From assembly GCA_900472675.1 (NCBI GenBank), contig UCJA01000016.1:104962-168961 (forward strand): a stretch of 64,000 nucleotides of DNA, read 5' to 3'. The notes below the pieces were generated by a model that saw nothing but the letters and a program-made list of their open reading frames with translations, made no database searches and had not been told where the DNA came from. Position 1 is the first letter of the stretch. The number at the start of each line of letters is the position of its first letter. This document shows, piece by piece, positions 8,809 to 16,890 of this stretch. Position numbers and translations under genes: made by a program. The DNA comes from Hyphomicrobiales bacterium (GTDB lineage Bacteria; Pseudomonadota; Alphaproteobacteria; Rhizobiales; Rhizobiaceae).

Positions 8809-9447
8809 TTAGAACTTTACGCCGATACCAAGCTTGACGCTGTGGTCGTCGAAGCCCTTCGTAACCCGACCGGAGTCGAGGCTGTAGCTGTCCTTGCCGA
8901 AATCGGTGTAGCGATATTCGACGCGCGCCGTGATGTTGCTGGTAACGAAGGCTTCTGCACCGACGCCGACCGTGTAACCAACAGCGGTCTTGCTGTCAGA
9001 CGATGTTTCGTCGGACATCTTGTTGTCCTGGGCAGCAACACCGGCCGTGCCGTAGATCAGGAAGGGGTTCATGTCGTAACCGACGCGACCACGAACGGAG
9101 CCGTTCCACTTGGCCTTGGCGTCATAGCCTTCGATCGTTTCGTTGCTGGTGCCGCGATAGCCGACGTCAGCTTCGATACCATAAACGATCTGGCCGGACT
9201 GCCAGTTGTAGCCGGTGAATGCACCGCCACCGAGCTTGCCGTCACGGTCGCCGAAGCCGCCGAAACGACCCCAGTCGTAATCGCCGTAACCACCGAGGTA
9301 GAAGCCCTGCCAGGTCGAAACCTGAGCGACTTCTTCTACAGCCTGTGGGGCCTGGGGGATCTGTTCAACGGCATCCGCAGCATTGGCCGCGGAAAATGCG
9401 ATGAGGCTGGCAGCCGAAGCCATCAGAGTCGCGACGAGAATACGCAT
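8809..9447 (-). CDS. Outer-membrane beta-barrel protein (Omp25/Omp31/RopB-like porin family)
   Basis: 212 residues from the ATG at 9447, which has an AAGGAG ribosome site; the longer open frame upstream is not coding. The signal peptide ends near AANAADA. The mature protein carries barrel signatures of the rhizobial/Brucella Omp25 family: WQGFYLGGYGDYDWG, GGGAFTGYNWQ, GIEADVGY, TARVEYRYTDFG and a C-terminal strand ending in Phe (SVKLGIGVKF) for BAM recognition. These proteins stabilise the envelope. Whether it is the RopB orthologue was not determined. It is preceded by a long AT-rich upstream region. Confidence 0.88.
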   Translation of the reverse strand: MRILVATLMASAASLIAFSAANAADAVEQIPQAPQAVEEVAQVSTWQGFYLGGYGDYDWGRFGGFGDRDGKLGGGAFTGYNWQSGQIVYGIEADVGYRGTSNETIEGYDAKAKWNGSVRGRVGYDMNPFLIYGTAGVAAQDNKMSDETSSDSKTAVGYTVGVGAEAFVTSNITARVEYRYTDFGKDSYSLDSGRVTKGFDDHSVKLGIGVKF

Positions 9448-10122
9448 ACAATTTCTCCTTTTAATGCTGTGCCGGGAAGTCGTCAGACAATCGCTTGACG
9501 GCGCCTTTGTTCCCTGCCCGCTGAGGATGAAAATGGATGCCAAATGAGGAAATGGAAGAGCCGAATTGTGAATTGATTGTGGCGCCCGGAAGGCTAAAAT
9601 TCGATGTTGCTCACATACCACATGTATATCATTAACCCTAACAAAACTTAAATTCATGTATAGATGCGTTCATCTTCCTTCGTAACGTCTTAACCTTGAA
9701 GCAACCGGATGCCAACTAGCCTTACCCGGCGGGCAGCCACGCCGCCGTTTTGACCATCGTGACTTGCGTTGCAAGCAGAGGGCAACAATAGCGGTGCCCA
9801 TGCGGCGCAAGACCCCTGTCGATGTACAGTGATCTAGCCGCCCCCGGCGCCTTGGGGTCGCCTGAGGCTTCACTTTTCCGCCTAATTCGGGCGCTGCGAT
9901 CTTCACAGCGGCGGCTGCGGTTTCAAGGTTTTAGCGCGGGAGGGCTTGACCCTGCCTGCGGCGGCGCTTCCAAACCGGCCTCGAAATCACTATCTCTCAG
10001 GCCAGCAAGCCACAAAGATTCGCGAAAAAAATCGCCGAATGACGGGCCATGGCCCATTTTTATTGCCGCCAGGTGGAAACCGACAGGGTTGCGGGCATCC
10101 AAAGGGCGGCGGAGACGATGGA
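9448..10122. other. 675-base gene-free region upstream of the omp gene and uvrC
   Basis: No convincing protein gene is seen. The part next to the omp gene (about 9590-9665) is AT-rich and probably holds its promoter. A GC hairpin (CGGCGG at 9727-9732, CCGCCG at 9742-9747) followed by TTTT ends at 9751 and could terminate a small plus-strand RNA. Near 10040 there is a GGGCCATGGCCC palindrome before ATTTTTATT. The uvrC frame is open back to 9946, but that stretch lacks family resemblance. Confidence 0.5.
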
Positions 10123-12165
10123 ATGAATGCAACGAAGCTGCCGGATGGTGGCGTTCTCTACGACGAAAACGACGAGGATGACGACGACGCGGTGGCGGCA
10201 AGCCCTGCTGTCGAGGGTCTGCCCATCGCGATCGAGTGGAACGAAGCCCTTCGCAACGAGAGCGGCCTGAAGGGTGCCGACCTGATCGCCGAATTCGTCA
10301 AGCACCTGCCCAACGCGCCGGGCGTCTACCGCATGTTCAATGAGGCGGGCGACGTGATGTATGTGGGCAAGGCGAAGAGCCTGAAAAAGCGCGTCAGCAA
10401 TTATGCGCAGGGACGCCTCCATTCCAACCGGCTCACCAAGATGGTGCGCGAGACGACCCATATGGAGTTCGTCACGACGCGGACTGAAACCGAGGCGCTG
10501 CTGCTTGAGGCAAACCTCATCAAGCGGCTGCGTCCGCGCTTCAACGTGCTTTTGCGCGACGACAAGTCGTTTCCTTATATCATGATCACGGGCGACCACC
10601 GGGCGCCGGCGATCTTCAAGCATCGCGGTGCGCGGGCCCGCAAGGGCGCTTATTTCGGCCCCTTCGCCTCGGCGAGCGCCGTCGGACGTACGATCAACTC
10701 GCTGCAGCGCGCCTTTCTGCTGCGCACCTGCACCGACAGCGTATTCGAAAGCCGCACCCGCCCCTGCCTGCTTTACCAGATCAAGCGATGCTCCGGCCCC
10801 TGCACTCACGAGATCAGCGACGAGGGCTATGCGGAACTCGTGCAGGAAGCGCAGGACTTCCTGTCGGGCAAGAGCCAGAACGTGAAGTCGGCGATCGCCG
10901 TGCAGATGGCGGAGGCGTCGGAGGACCTCGATTTCGAGCGGGCCGCGGTTTATCGCGACCGGCTGTCGGCGCTGTCGCATGTGCAGAGCCACCAGGGCAT
11001 CAATCCGGCCGGCGTCGAAGAGGCCGATGTGTTCGCCATCCAGCATGAGGGCGGCCTATCCTGCATCCAGGTGTTCTTCTTCCGGACCGGTCAGAACTGG
11101 GGCAACCGTGCCTATTTTCCGAGGGCCGACCCGCAACTGACCGGAGCAGAGGTGCTGAACGCATTTCTCGCGCAGTTCTACGACGACAAGCCCGTGCCGA
11201 AGCAGATCCTGATGTCGCAGACCGTCGAGGAGCAGGATCTTCTGGCGCTCGCCTTCAGCGAGAAGGCCGGCCACCGGGTGACGATCACCGTGCCGCAGCG
11301 GGGCGAGAAGAAGGATCTGGTGGATCACGTTCTCGCCAATGCGCGCGAAGCGCACGGACGTAAGCTTGCCGAGACCGCCTCGCAGGCGCGGCTGCTGCAG
11401 GGCGTCGCTGAGACCTTCGGCCTGGCTTATGTGCCGCGCCGCATCGAGATCTACGACAACTCGCATATCATGGGCACCAATGCTGTGGGCGGCATGGTGG
11501 TGGCGGGGCCGGAAGGCTATGTGAAAAGCCAGTACCGCAAGTTCAACATCAAATCGACGGAGATCACGCCGGGCGACGACTTCGGGATGATGCGCGAAGT
11601 GATGACGCGGCGCTTCTCGCGGCTGATCAAGGAGGAAGGCCTGCCCGACCGCAGCCTGCCCGCGACGACCTCCGGCGAGGACGCGGCTGACGCCGCCTTC
11701 CCGGCCTGGCCGGACGTAATCCTGATCGACGGCGGCCAGGGGCAGATGACCGCGGTGCGGGCGATCCTCGACGAGCTCGGCATCCGCCAGGTGGTAACGG
11801 CGATCGGGGTCGCCAAGGGTGTCGACCGTGAAGCAGGCCGCGAACGCTTCTTTGCTGACGGACGCAGCGACTTCTCGCTGCCGCCGCGCGATCCGGTCCT
11901 TTATTTCATCCAGCGGATGCGCGACGAGGCCCACCGCTTCGCCATCGGCTCGCACCGGGCGCGGCGCAAGAAGGAAATGATCAAGAACCCGCTGGACGAG
12001 ATTGCCGGCATCGGACCGGGGCGCAAGCGCAAGCTGCTTCAGCACTTCGGCACGGCGAAAGCCGTGTCACGCGCCGGCCTCACCGACCTCATGGCGGTGG
12101 AGGGTATCTCCGAGGCTGTGGCGAAACTCGTCTACAATCATTTCCACGAGAACCGCGGCCCGTGA
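10123..12165 (+). CDS. uvrC: Excinuclease ABC subunit C
   Basis: About 680 residues from the ATG at 10123, preceded by GGAGACGATGGA. UvrC makes both incisions during nucleotide excision repair with UvrAB. The N-terminal GIY-YIG nuclease domain begins at PGVYRMF (about 66) with YVGKAKSLKKR. The UvrB-interacting UVR motif is near 270 (EASEDLDFERAAVYRDRL). The C-terminal RNase H-like nuclease (IEIYDNSHIMG, DVILIDGGQGQ, ADGRSDFSLP) and tandem helix-hairpin-helix motifs follow (IAGIGPGRKRKLL). An acidic low-complexity N-terminal stretch (DENDEDDDD) is typical of rhizobial UvrC. It heads a probable uvrC-pgsA-moaD-moaE run. Confidence 0.97.
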   Translation: MNATKLPDGGVLYDENDEDDDDAVAASPAVEGLPIAIEWNEALRNESGLKGADLIAEFVKHLPNAPGVYRMFNEAGDVMYVGKAKSLKKRVSNYAQGRLHSNRLTKMVRETTHMEFVTTRTETEALLLEANLIKRLRPRFNVLLRDDKSFPYIMITGDHRAPAIFKHRGARARKGAYFGPFASASAVGRTINSLQRAFLLRTCTDSVFESRTRPCLLYQIKRCSGPCTHEISDEGYAELVQEAQDFLSGKSQNVKSAIAVQMAEASEDLDFERAAVYRDRLSALSHVQSHQGINPAGVEEADVFAIQHEGGLSCIQVFFFRTGQNWGNRAYFPRADPQLTGAEVLNAFLAQFYDDKPVPKQILMSQTVEEQDLLALAFSEKAGHRVTITVPQRGEKKDLVDHVLANAREAHGRKLAETASQARLLQGVAETFGLAYVPRRIEIYDNSHIMGTNAVGGMVVAGPEGYVKSQYRKFNIKSTEITPGDDFGMMREVMTRRFSRLIKEEGLPDRSLPATTSGEDAADAAFPAWPDVILIDGGQGQMTAVRAILDELGIRQVVTAIGVAKGVDREAGRERFFADGRSDFSLPPRDPVLYFIQRMRDEAHRFAIGSHRARRKKEMIKNPLDEIAGIGPGRKRKLLQHFGTAKAVSRAGLTDLMAVEGISEAVAKLVYNHFHENRGP

Positions 12166-12265
12166 TCCTTGTCGGCCCGTCCCGTTCACAAAAAACCCGG
12201 GCGTCGATGTTGACGCACGGGCCTCGAGGGCTCAACTAGGGGTCAAACTCAAGCATAGGTCCATC

Positions 12266-12853
12266 ATGGCTTCCCGCGCATTGAACATTCCCAACCTCCT
12301 GACCTATGCGCGCATTCTCGCGGTGCCGCTGATCGTCGGCTGCTTCTTTATCGAAGGCCGCTTGGAGAGTTCCGATTTTGCGCGCTGGACCGCTTTCTGG
12401 ATCTTTTCGGTGGCGTCGATCACCGATTATCTCGACGGCTATTTGGCGCGGATCTGGAACCAGACCTCGAATATCGGCCGCATGCTCGATCCGATTGCCG
12501 ACAAGCTGCTGGTTGCCGCCGTGCTTCTGCTTCTGGCCGCCGACCAGACGATCGCGGACTGGTCGGTCTGGGCGGGGATCACCATCCTGTGCCGGGAAAT
12601 CCTGGTGTCAGGCCTGCGCGAATATCTGGCGGCGCTCAAGGTCTCGGTGCCGGTAACGCGCATCGCCAAGTGGAAGACGACGATCCAGATGGTCGCCATC
12701 GCCTTCCTGCTTGCCGGTCCTGCGGGAGACAAGATCCTGCCGCACACGACGGACATCGGCATCGGCCTCCTGTGGATCGCGGCCATCCTCACCTTCTACA
12801 CGGGCTATGATTATTTCCGCGCCGGCCTGAAGCACCTGGTGGACGAAGACTGA
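12266..12853 (+). CDS. pgsA: CDP-diacylglycerol-glycerol-3-phosphate 3-phosphatidyltransferase
   Basis: A 195-residue integral membrane enzyme that makes phosphatidylglycerolphosphate from CDP-diacylglycerol and glycerol-3-phosphate. The CDP-alcohol phosphatidyltransferase signature DGYLAR...GRMLDPIADK is complete, with its two metal-binding Asp pairs. The N-terminal NIPNLLTYARILAVPLI helix and several further hydrophobic segments match PgsA. Its TGA overlaps the moaD ATG (TGATG). It lies 100 bases after uvrC, the classic uvrC-pgsA neighbourhood. Confidence 0.96.
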   Translation: MASRALNIPNLLTYARILAVPLIVGCFFIEGRLESSDFARWTAFWIFSVASITDYLDGYLARIWNQTSNIGRMLDPIADKLLVAAVLLLLAADQTIADWSVWAGITILCREILVSGLREYLAALKVSVPVTRIAKWKTTIQMVAIAFLLAGPAGDKILPHTTDIGIGLLWIAAILTFYTGYDYFRAGLKHLVDED

Positions 12854-13107
12854 TGGCCAAGCTCGTCTATTTTGCCTGGGTTCGCGAACGGATCGGCAAG
12901 GCTGAGGAAGAGATCGATATCCCGGCAGGCGTCGTCACAGTGCGCGATCTCCTCAACCACCTGCGCACGCTCGGCGAGGAATATGAACATGCGCTGCAGT
13001 ACCCGGAGGTGATCCGGGTGGCGATCGAGCAGGAGCATGTGGACCATTCGGAGGCGCTGGGGAATGCCCGCGAGATCGGCATTTTCCCGCCGATGACGGG
13101 TGGGTGA
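12853..13107 (+). CDS. moaD: Molybdopterin synthase small subunit MoaD
   Basis: An 84-residue ubiquitin-like sulfur carrier ending in the obligatory Gly-Gly (FPPMTGG), which is thiocarboxylated and donates sulfur to precursor Z. The opening KLVYFAWVRERIGKAEEEIDIP fits the family. It is translationally coupled to pgsA and followed after 10 bases by moaE. MoaD and MoaE together make molybdopterin, the cofactor needed by the oxidoreductase at 4283-6421. Confidence 0.94.
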   Translation: MAKLVYFAWVRERIGKAEEEIDIPAGVVTVRDLLNHLRTLGEEYEHALQYPEVIRVAIEQEHVDHSEALGNAREIGIFPPMTGG

Positions 13108-13117
13108 GGAACGCCGC

Positions 13118-13582
13118 ATGGATCACCCCACTCCCACCATCCGGGTTCAGGCCGAAGACTTCGATCTACCCTTTGAAATCGCTGCACTCACTGCCGGGCG
13201 CCACGACATCGGTGCGGTGGTAACCTTCTCCGGCCTTTGCCGGGACGAACAAGGTGCCTTGTCGGCGCTGGAACTCGAACATTACCCCGGCATGGCGGAG
13301 GCCGAGATACGCCGCATCGGGGCGTTGGCGATCGAGCGGTTCTCGCTGCTTGGCCTCACTGCCGTGCATCGCTACGGCAAGATCATGCCGGGCGAAAACA
13401 TCGTGCTGGTGATCGCCACATCGCCGCACCGGCAGGCCGCCTTCGATGGCGCCAACTTCGTGATGGATTTTCTGAAAACCTCCGCCCCCTTCTGGAAGAA
13501 GGAGCATGCCGTCGACGGCGCGGCGCGCGACTGGGTTTCCGCCAAGGACGCGGATGACCAGGCGCAGGAGAAGTGGCAGTAG
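13118..13582 (+). CDS. moaE: Molybdopterin synthase catalytic subunit MoaE
   Basis: 154 residues from the ATG at 13118, with a GAGGAA ribosome site; a GTG at 13100 is possible but has no such site. MoaE is the large subunit of molybdopterin synthase and forms a heterotetramer with MoaD. Family motifs are GAVVTFSGLCRD, LELEHYPGMAEAEI, HRYGKIMPGENIV, and the catalytic-lysine segment APFWKKEH. Its last residues stand 19 bases from the convergent PIN toxin gene. Confidence 0.95.
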   Translation: MDHPTPTIRVQAEDFDLPFEIAALTAGRHDIGAVVTFSGLCRDEQGALSALELEHYPGMAEAEIRRIGALAIERFSLLGLTAVHRYGKIMPGENIVLVIATSPHRQAAFDGANFVMDFLKTSAPFWKKEHAVDGAARDWVSAKDADDQAQEKWQ

Positions 13583-13601
13583 CGGACATGACCCGGCCGG
13601 G

Positions 13602-13991
13602 TTACCAGAGGCGGGTGACGCCTGCGACATTGTCGAAAACAGCATCTGCAGACACAATCGGAATGCCTAGAACCTGCACTGTCGCCGCAAGCAAGCGGTC
13701 GAAGGGGTCCCGGTGGCTCCATTCCAGTGTCGCGGCCCGCAGACAAATCTCGGGAGACAAGGTCGACACTAGCCCGCCCTGCCGCTCGAGGAGGGACGGA
13801 AGCTGTTCCACGTAGGGCTCCATCTCGGGCCACTTGCCAAAGCGGACCTTCTGGCCGATCTCAAAAAAACTGATTGGGCTTACGTAGACACTTTCGGCAT
13901 TAAGCATGGCGCCTGCCGCCGCCTTGGACAGGCGATCGTCACGCGTCAAAGACCATGCCCAGGCATGGGTATCAAGAAGAACGGCGCTCAA
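13602..13991 (-). CDS. PIN-domain toxin (VapC-like, DTHAW type)
   Basis: 129 residues opening with LLDTHAWAW, the marker of the PIN subgroup paired with Phd-type antitoxins. Acidic residues are at D7 (DTHAW), in the SFFEIGQK segment, in DPFDRLL and in VSADAVFDN, as expected for the metal-dependent RNase site. Its ATG overlaps the stop of the upstream antitoxin gene by four bases. Probably a ribonuclease toxin; the RNA target is unknown. Confidence 0.86.
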   Translation of the reverse strand: MSAVLLDTHAWAWSLTRDDRLSKAAAGAMLNAESVYVSPISFFEIGQKVRFGKWPEMEPYVEQLPSLLERQGGLVSTLSPEICLRAATLEWSHRDPFDRLLAATVQVLGIPIVSADAVFDNVAGVTRLW

Positions 13992-14224
13992 GCCTCGCCT
14001 TCCCAGAGGCGGAGGTCAGCTTCAGAGATAGGCTCGAAGAAATCCGGCCCCTCGCCCTTCAGCTCGTTCTTCAAAAGGCCGATCTTGAAAGCGCTCGACC
14101 GGAGAGGCACGAGCCTGGCCACCGGTCTGGTGCCTTGCGCAATGACCACATCCTCGCCTGCCTGTGCGCGCTCGATGAGGTCTGAGAGGTTGGCTTCGGC
14201 CGTCTGGATCGTTACCTGCATCAT
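13988..14224 (-). CDS. Phd/YefM-type antitoxin
   Basis: About 78 residues from the first of two consecutive ATG codons. The opening MQVTIQTAEANLSDLIERAQAGEDVVIAQGTRPVARLVPL is the Phd/YefM DNA-binding and dimerisation domain. The acidic tail (FFEPISEADLRLWEGEA) should bind the toxin. It overlaps the PIN toxin by four bases, antitoxin first. The open frame extends further upstream but lacks resemblance there. It resembles the 818-1051 antitoxin in overall layout but is clearly not a recent duplicate. Confidence 0.85.
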   Translation of the reverse strand: MMQVTIQTAEANLSDLIERAQAGEDVVIAQGTRPVARLVPLRSSAFKIGLLKNELKGEGPDFFEPISEADLRLWEGEA

Positions 14225-14305
14225 CGTTCTCTTGGAGAAGTCCAGCAAGGCCGTGAGAGTAGCTGTTTGCTTCCCGCCCGTCCACAACGCCTTAGCCTGC
14301 GCTAT

Positions 14306-15202
14306 TCACGGTGCAAGCCTCTCCCGGCGGCTCACAACCAAAACCAGGACCAGTACGGAAAAGGTGACCGAGTCGCGCCAGAGGATAGGGCCGTAACCGC
14401 TCCAGAGCGTTTCTCCCAAAGCAAACAGGGCGGCACCACCGGCCGATCGCAGCGGGCGGCCCAGTCCTCCGGCCGCCGAGATCAGCACCACCTTCAAGCC
14501 GAACAGCAGCCCTGCGCCAAAATCCATGGTGCCGTAATAGGCGGTCGCGAGGATACCGGCGATGGCCGCGTAGAGCGCTGCCGCGCCGTAGGCCATGACG
14601 AAAACCCGAGCTGCGTTGGTTCCGGAGAGTTCGGCGGCCAGCGGATCGTCCGCCACGGCGCGCCAGGTGCGGCCCCAGCGGGTGCGGTTCAGCACGCCCT
14701 GGCCGACCCCGATCGCCGCCAGGATGATGGCGACACTGAGCACCTGGATCAGCGTCAGGGTGACCGGGAAGGCAGGATCCGGCCATATTACCAGTGCTTG
14801 GTTGAGAAAGGGTGGCAGCCAGAGTTCGCGCGTCTGCGCCGCCAGCCGTGCGCCCTCCATCAGCACGATCAGCACGCCGAGCGATGCGACCAGCAGCGCG
14901 TTGTGAGAAGTCCTCGCCAGCGGCAGCATGACGAAACGGCCAACGGCAAGCCCCGCTCCCAATCCTCCCATCAGCCCAGCGACCGCGCCGAGCGCAAGCG
15001 CTGCCGGCAGGACCAGCCAGAGGCGATCCCAACCGAAGTGGGCAAACAGGAGAGTGAGATGGCCCGAGAACGCGCAGATTGCGCCATAGGTGATGTCTGC
15101 CCGCTTCGTCACGGCAAAGGCGATGGAGTATCCGAAGGCCAGCAAGGCATAGGATGCCGCAAGCGGCATCGCGTTCGCCAGCTGCTGCAGGAGATAGATC
15201 AT
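14306..15202 (-). CDS. Branched-chain amino-acid type ABC transporter permease (LivH-like), orphan
   Basis: A 298-residue, very hydrophobic protein with about eight membrane segments. The N-terminal half (MIYLLQQLANAMPLAASYALLAFGYSIAF, KRADITYGAICAFSGHLTLL) and the EAA-like loop RTRWGRTWRAVADDPLAAELSGTNAARVF match LivH-family permeases. The substrate may be a branched-chain amino acid, urea, an amide or something else. No LivM, ATPase or binding-protein gene is adjacent, which is unusual. A strong GGAGG ribosome site precedes the ATG. Divergent from a CGNR regulator across a palindromic promoter region. Confidence 0.85.
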   Translation of the reverse strand: MIYLLQQLANAMPLAASYALLAFGYSIAFAVTKRADITYGAICAFSGHLTLLFAHFGWDRLWLVLPAALALGAVAGLMGGLGAGLAVGRFVMLPLARTSHNALLVASLGVLIVLMEGARLAAQTRELWLPPFLNQALVIWPDPAFPVTLTLIQVLSVAIILAAIGVGQGVLNRTRWGRTWRAVADDPLAAELSGTNAARVFVMAYGAAALYAAIAGILATAYYGTMDFGAGLLFGLKVVLISAAGGLGRPLRSAGGAALFALGETLWSGYGPILWRDSVTFSVLVLVLVVSRRERLAP

Positions 15203-15233
15203 TCAGCACCTCCCCCTCTCCTCCTCTTCATCA

Positions 15234-15275
15234 TTTATAACTGGTCAACCCCGTTTTGCCAGTTATAATCTCCAC
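15234..15275. promoter_or_regulatory. Shared divergent promoter with a 10-bp inverted-repeat operator
   Basis: TTATAACTGG (15235-15244) and its exact complement CCAGTTATAA (15259-15268) are separated by 14 bases. On the plus strand, TGGTCA (15242-15247), 16 bases, then TATAAT (15264-15269) forms a promoter six bases before the regulator ATG. On the minus strand, CTGGCA (15262-15257), 17 bases, then TATAAA (15239-15234) faces the permease. Each arm thus supplies the -10 of one promoter and part of the -35 of the other. Probably the regulator's own operator. Confidence 0.7.
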
Positions 15276-15827
15276 ATGGATTTTGCTTGGACATCGCATC
15301 GTTTTTCCGGAGGCGCGCTGGCGCTGGATGTCGCCAACAGCGTCATCCTGCGGGAAGATCCGTTGCGCAGCACGGACCGTTTCGCCGTGCCGGCTCAGCT
15401 GGAGGCGTTTCCCGACGCCGCTGCCCGGTTCTGTGCCGAGCGAGCGCTATTCGGGGCGTCGACACCGCCGGCACCTGCCGAGGCGCCTGCGTTTCTCGCT
15501 CTGCGGGAGGCGATTGATGGCTACTTCCGTTCAAAGGTCATGAGCGGAGAGCCGCCTGTCCACTTGCTTGCGGACCTGCTGGAGGCGACAGCGATCGTTT
15601 TGAGACGAGCGCCGAAAGGCTCGCTTGCATCAGCGACGGCGCATTCGGCTCTGCGTCTGCTGGCGGAGGTGGAAAGCGACCGCCTGAAGATCTGCGGACA
15701 GTGCGGCTGGCTGTTTATCGACCGAAGCCGTAACCGCAGCCGCGCCTGGTGCGATATGGCGGTTTGCGGCAACCGCGCCAAGGCCAGCCGCCATTACCAC
15801 CGCCGCAAGACGGAGACGGCAGCATGA
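15276..15827 (+). CDS. CGNR zinc-finger transcriptional regulator (ABATE domain)
   Basis: 183 residues. The N-terminal part (GGALALDVANSV) is the ABATE-type presumed ligand-binding domain. The C-terminal zinc finger has C140, C143, C159 and C164, ending in the name-giving CGNR (164-167) and a basic tail (RAKASRHYHRRK) likely to touch DNA. No ribosome site is seen before the ATG, and a TATAAT box ends six bases upstream, so the message may be leaderless. It probably regulates itself and the divergent permease. Its stop overlaps the lipoprotein ATG. Confidence 0.87.
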   Translation: MDFAWTSHRFSGGALALDVANSVILREDPLRSTDRFAVPAQLEAFPDAAARFCAERALFGASTPPAPAEAPAFLALREAIDGYFRSKVMSGEPPVHLLADLLEATAIVLRRAPKGSLASATAHSALRLLAEVESDRLKICGQCGWLFIDRSRNRSRAWCDMAVCGNRAKASRHYHRRKTETAA

Positions 15828-16333
15828 GACGGGTCTCCCTTCCTGCAGCTTTGGCGCTTGGTCTTGCCCTGCTGCTGGCCGGCTGCCAGCGCGAAACGGA
15901 AAAGCTGGTGGAGGTGAGCGGCCATATCTTCGTGTTCAACTACCGGGTGGCGAGCGCCACCTATCTCGTGACGCTGAACAAGACCGGGACGATCCCCGAG
16001 GATGCAACAGCGGTCGCCGAATTCGAGGATCCGGCGGGCGGCGCGCCGATCGTGGTCCGGGAAGCCATCTTCCCCGCCTGGGACAAGATCTCGCTGCAGA
16101 GCCCGAACATACGCTGCATCGTCAAGGACCGGCCCTATGCCGTCACCATCCTCATTCTCGATGCCAAGGGCGCCACGCTGCAGGAGCTTACAACGCAGCT
16201 TGTCTCGGATGTGGACCAATCCGTTTTGCCGGGCAAGCCGCTGGTAATCGGGCCCGGCTATGACAGAAACCCGGAGGTCTTCAAGCCCGATGGCAGCACG
16301 GATTACGCACGGCAGGAAGCGTGCCGGAAATGA
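15824..16333 (+). CDS. Small lipoprotein of unknown function
   Basis: 169 residues from the ATG that overlaps the CGNR stop (ATGA). A lipoprotein signal is plain: a hydrophobic stretch, then LLAGC, so the Cys near residue 21 should be lipidated. The mature part has a compact beta-rich look (VEVSGHIFVFNYRVASATYLVTLNK, PAWDKISLQSPNIRCIVKDRPYAV) and one possible disulfide. No family was recognised. Coupling to a ligand-sensing regulator and divergence from a permease suggest an envelope role in the same response; this is inference. Confidence 0.8.
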   Translation: MRRVSLPAALALGLALLLAGCQRETEKLVEVSGHIFVFNYRVASATYLVTLNKTGTIPEDATAVAEFEDPAGGAPIVVREAIFPAWDKISLQSPNIRCIVKDRPYAVTILILDAKGATLQELTTQLVSDVDQSVLPGKPLVIGPGYDRNPEVFKPDGSTDYARQEACRK

Positions 16334-16363
16334 CAAAAGCCGGAGCGTGAGCCCCGGCTTTTG
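16334..16363. terminator. Bidirectional Rho-independent terminator
   Basis: CAAAAGCCGG and CCGGCTTTTG form a perfect 10-bp stem around a 10-base loop, starting right after the lipoprotein stop. A and T tracts lie within the stem ends. It serves the lipoprotein operon and the convergent ndk gene. Confidence 0.85.
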
Positions 16364-16387
16364 CAAATATCAGGTCGTAGACCGTGT

Positions 16388-16810
16388 TCAGCCGACGATT
16401 TCGGTTTCGGCGAACCAGTAGGCGATTTCCTGGGCAGCGGTTTCGGGAGCGTCCGAACCGTGAACCGAGTTCTCGCCGATCGACAGCGCGAACTGCTTGC
16501 GGATCGTGCCTTCATCGGCGTTAGCCGGGTTGGTGGCGCCCATGATTTCGCGGTTCTTGAGGATGGCGTTGTCGCCTTCCAGAACCTGCACGATGGTCGG
16601 GCCGGAGGTCATGCCTTCGACGAGTTCGCCGAAGAAGGGACGTTCCTTGTGCACGGCGTAGAAGCCTTCGGCTTCGCGCTTGCTCATCCATACGCGCTTG
16701 GACGCGATGATGCGCAGGCCGTTGTCTTCGAACACCTTGGTGATCGCGCCGGTCAGGTTGCGCTTGGTGGCGTCTGGCTTGATCATCGAAAACGTGCGTT
16801 CAATCGCCAT
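16388..16810 (-). CDS. ndk: Nucleoside diphosphate kinase
   Basis: 140 residues, the standard bacterial length. Ndk balances NTP pools by a ping-pong mechanism through a phosphohistidine. The active site is SVHGSD with His117. Lys11 (MIKPDA) and the RP-FF region (KERPFFGELVEGMTSGP) bind the phosphates and base. Single-gene unit: terminator downstream, GST gene upstream in the same direction. Confidence 0.97.
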   Translation of the reverse strand: MAIERTFSMIKPDATKRNLTGAITKVFEDNGLRIIASKRVWMSKREAEGFYAVHKERPFFGELVEGMTSGPTIVQVLEGDNAILKNREIMGATNPANADEGTIRKQFALSIGENSVHGSDAPETAAQEIAYWFAETEIVG

Positions 16811-16890
16811 GTCTGTTGTCCTTCATCTGCAGGGAATTTGGGCGCTGTTTACCCGCCCCCTGCTCTGGAAACAAGGGGGTTTGGCCAAAT

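Noticed and set aside
10060..12045. Two long minus-strand frames across uvrC
   Set aside because: Shadow frames of uvrC; no ribosome sites or family motifs.
12185..12232. Imperfect hairpin between uvrC and pgsA
   Set aside because: The pairing is interrupted and the T tract is missing on the plus strand; termination here would cut off pgsA.
15240..15250. AACTGGTC resembling a FadR half-operator
   Set aside because: The second half does not fit the FadR palindrome; the perfect 10-bp inverted repeat explains the site better.
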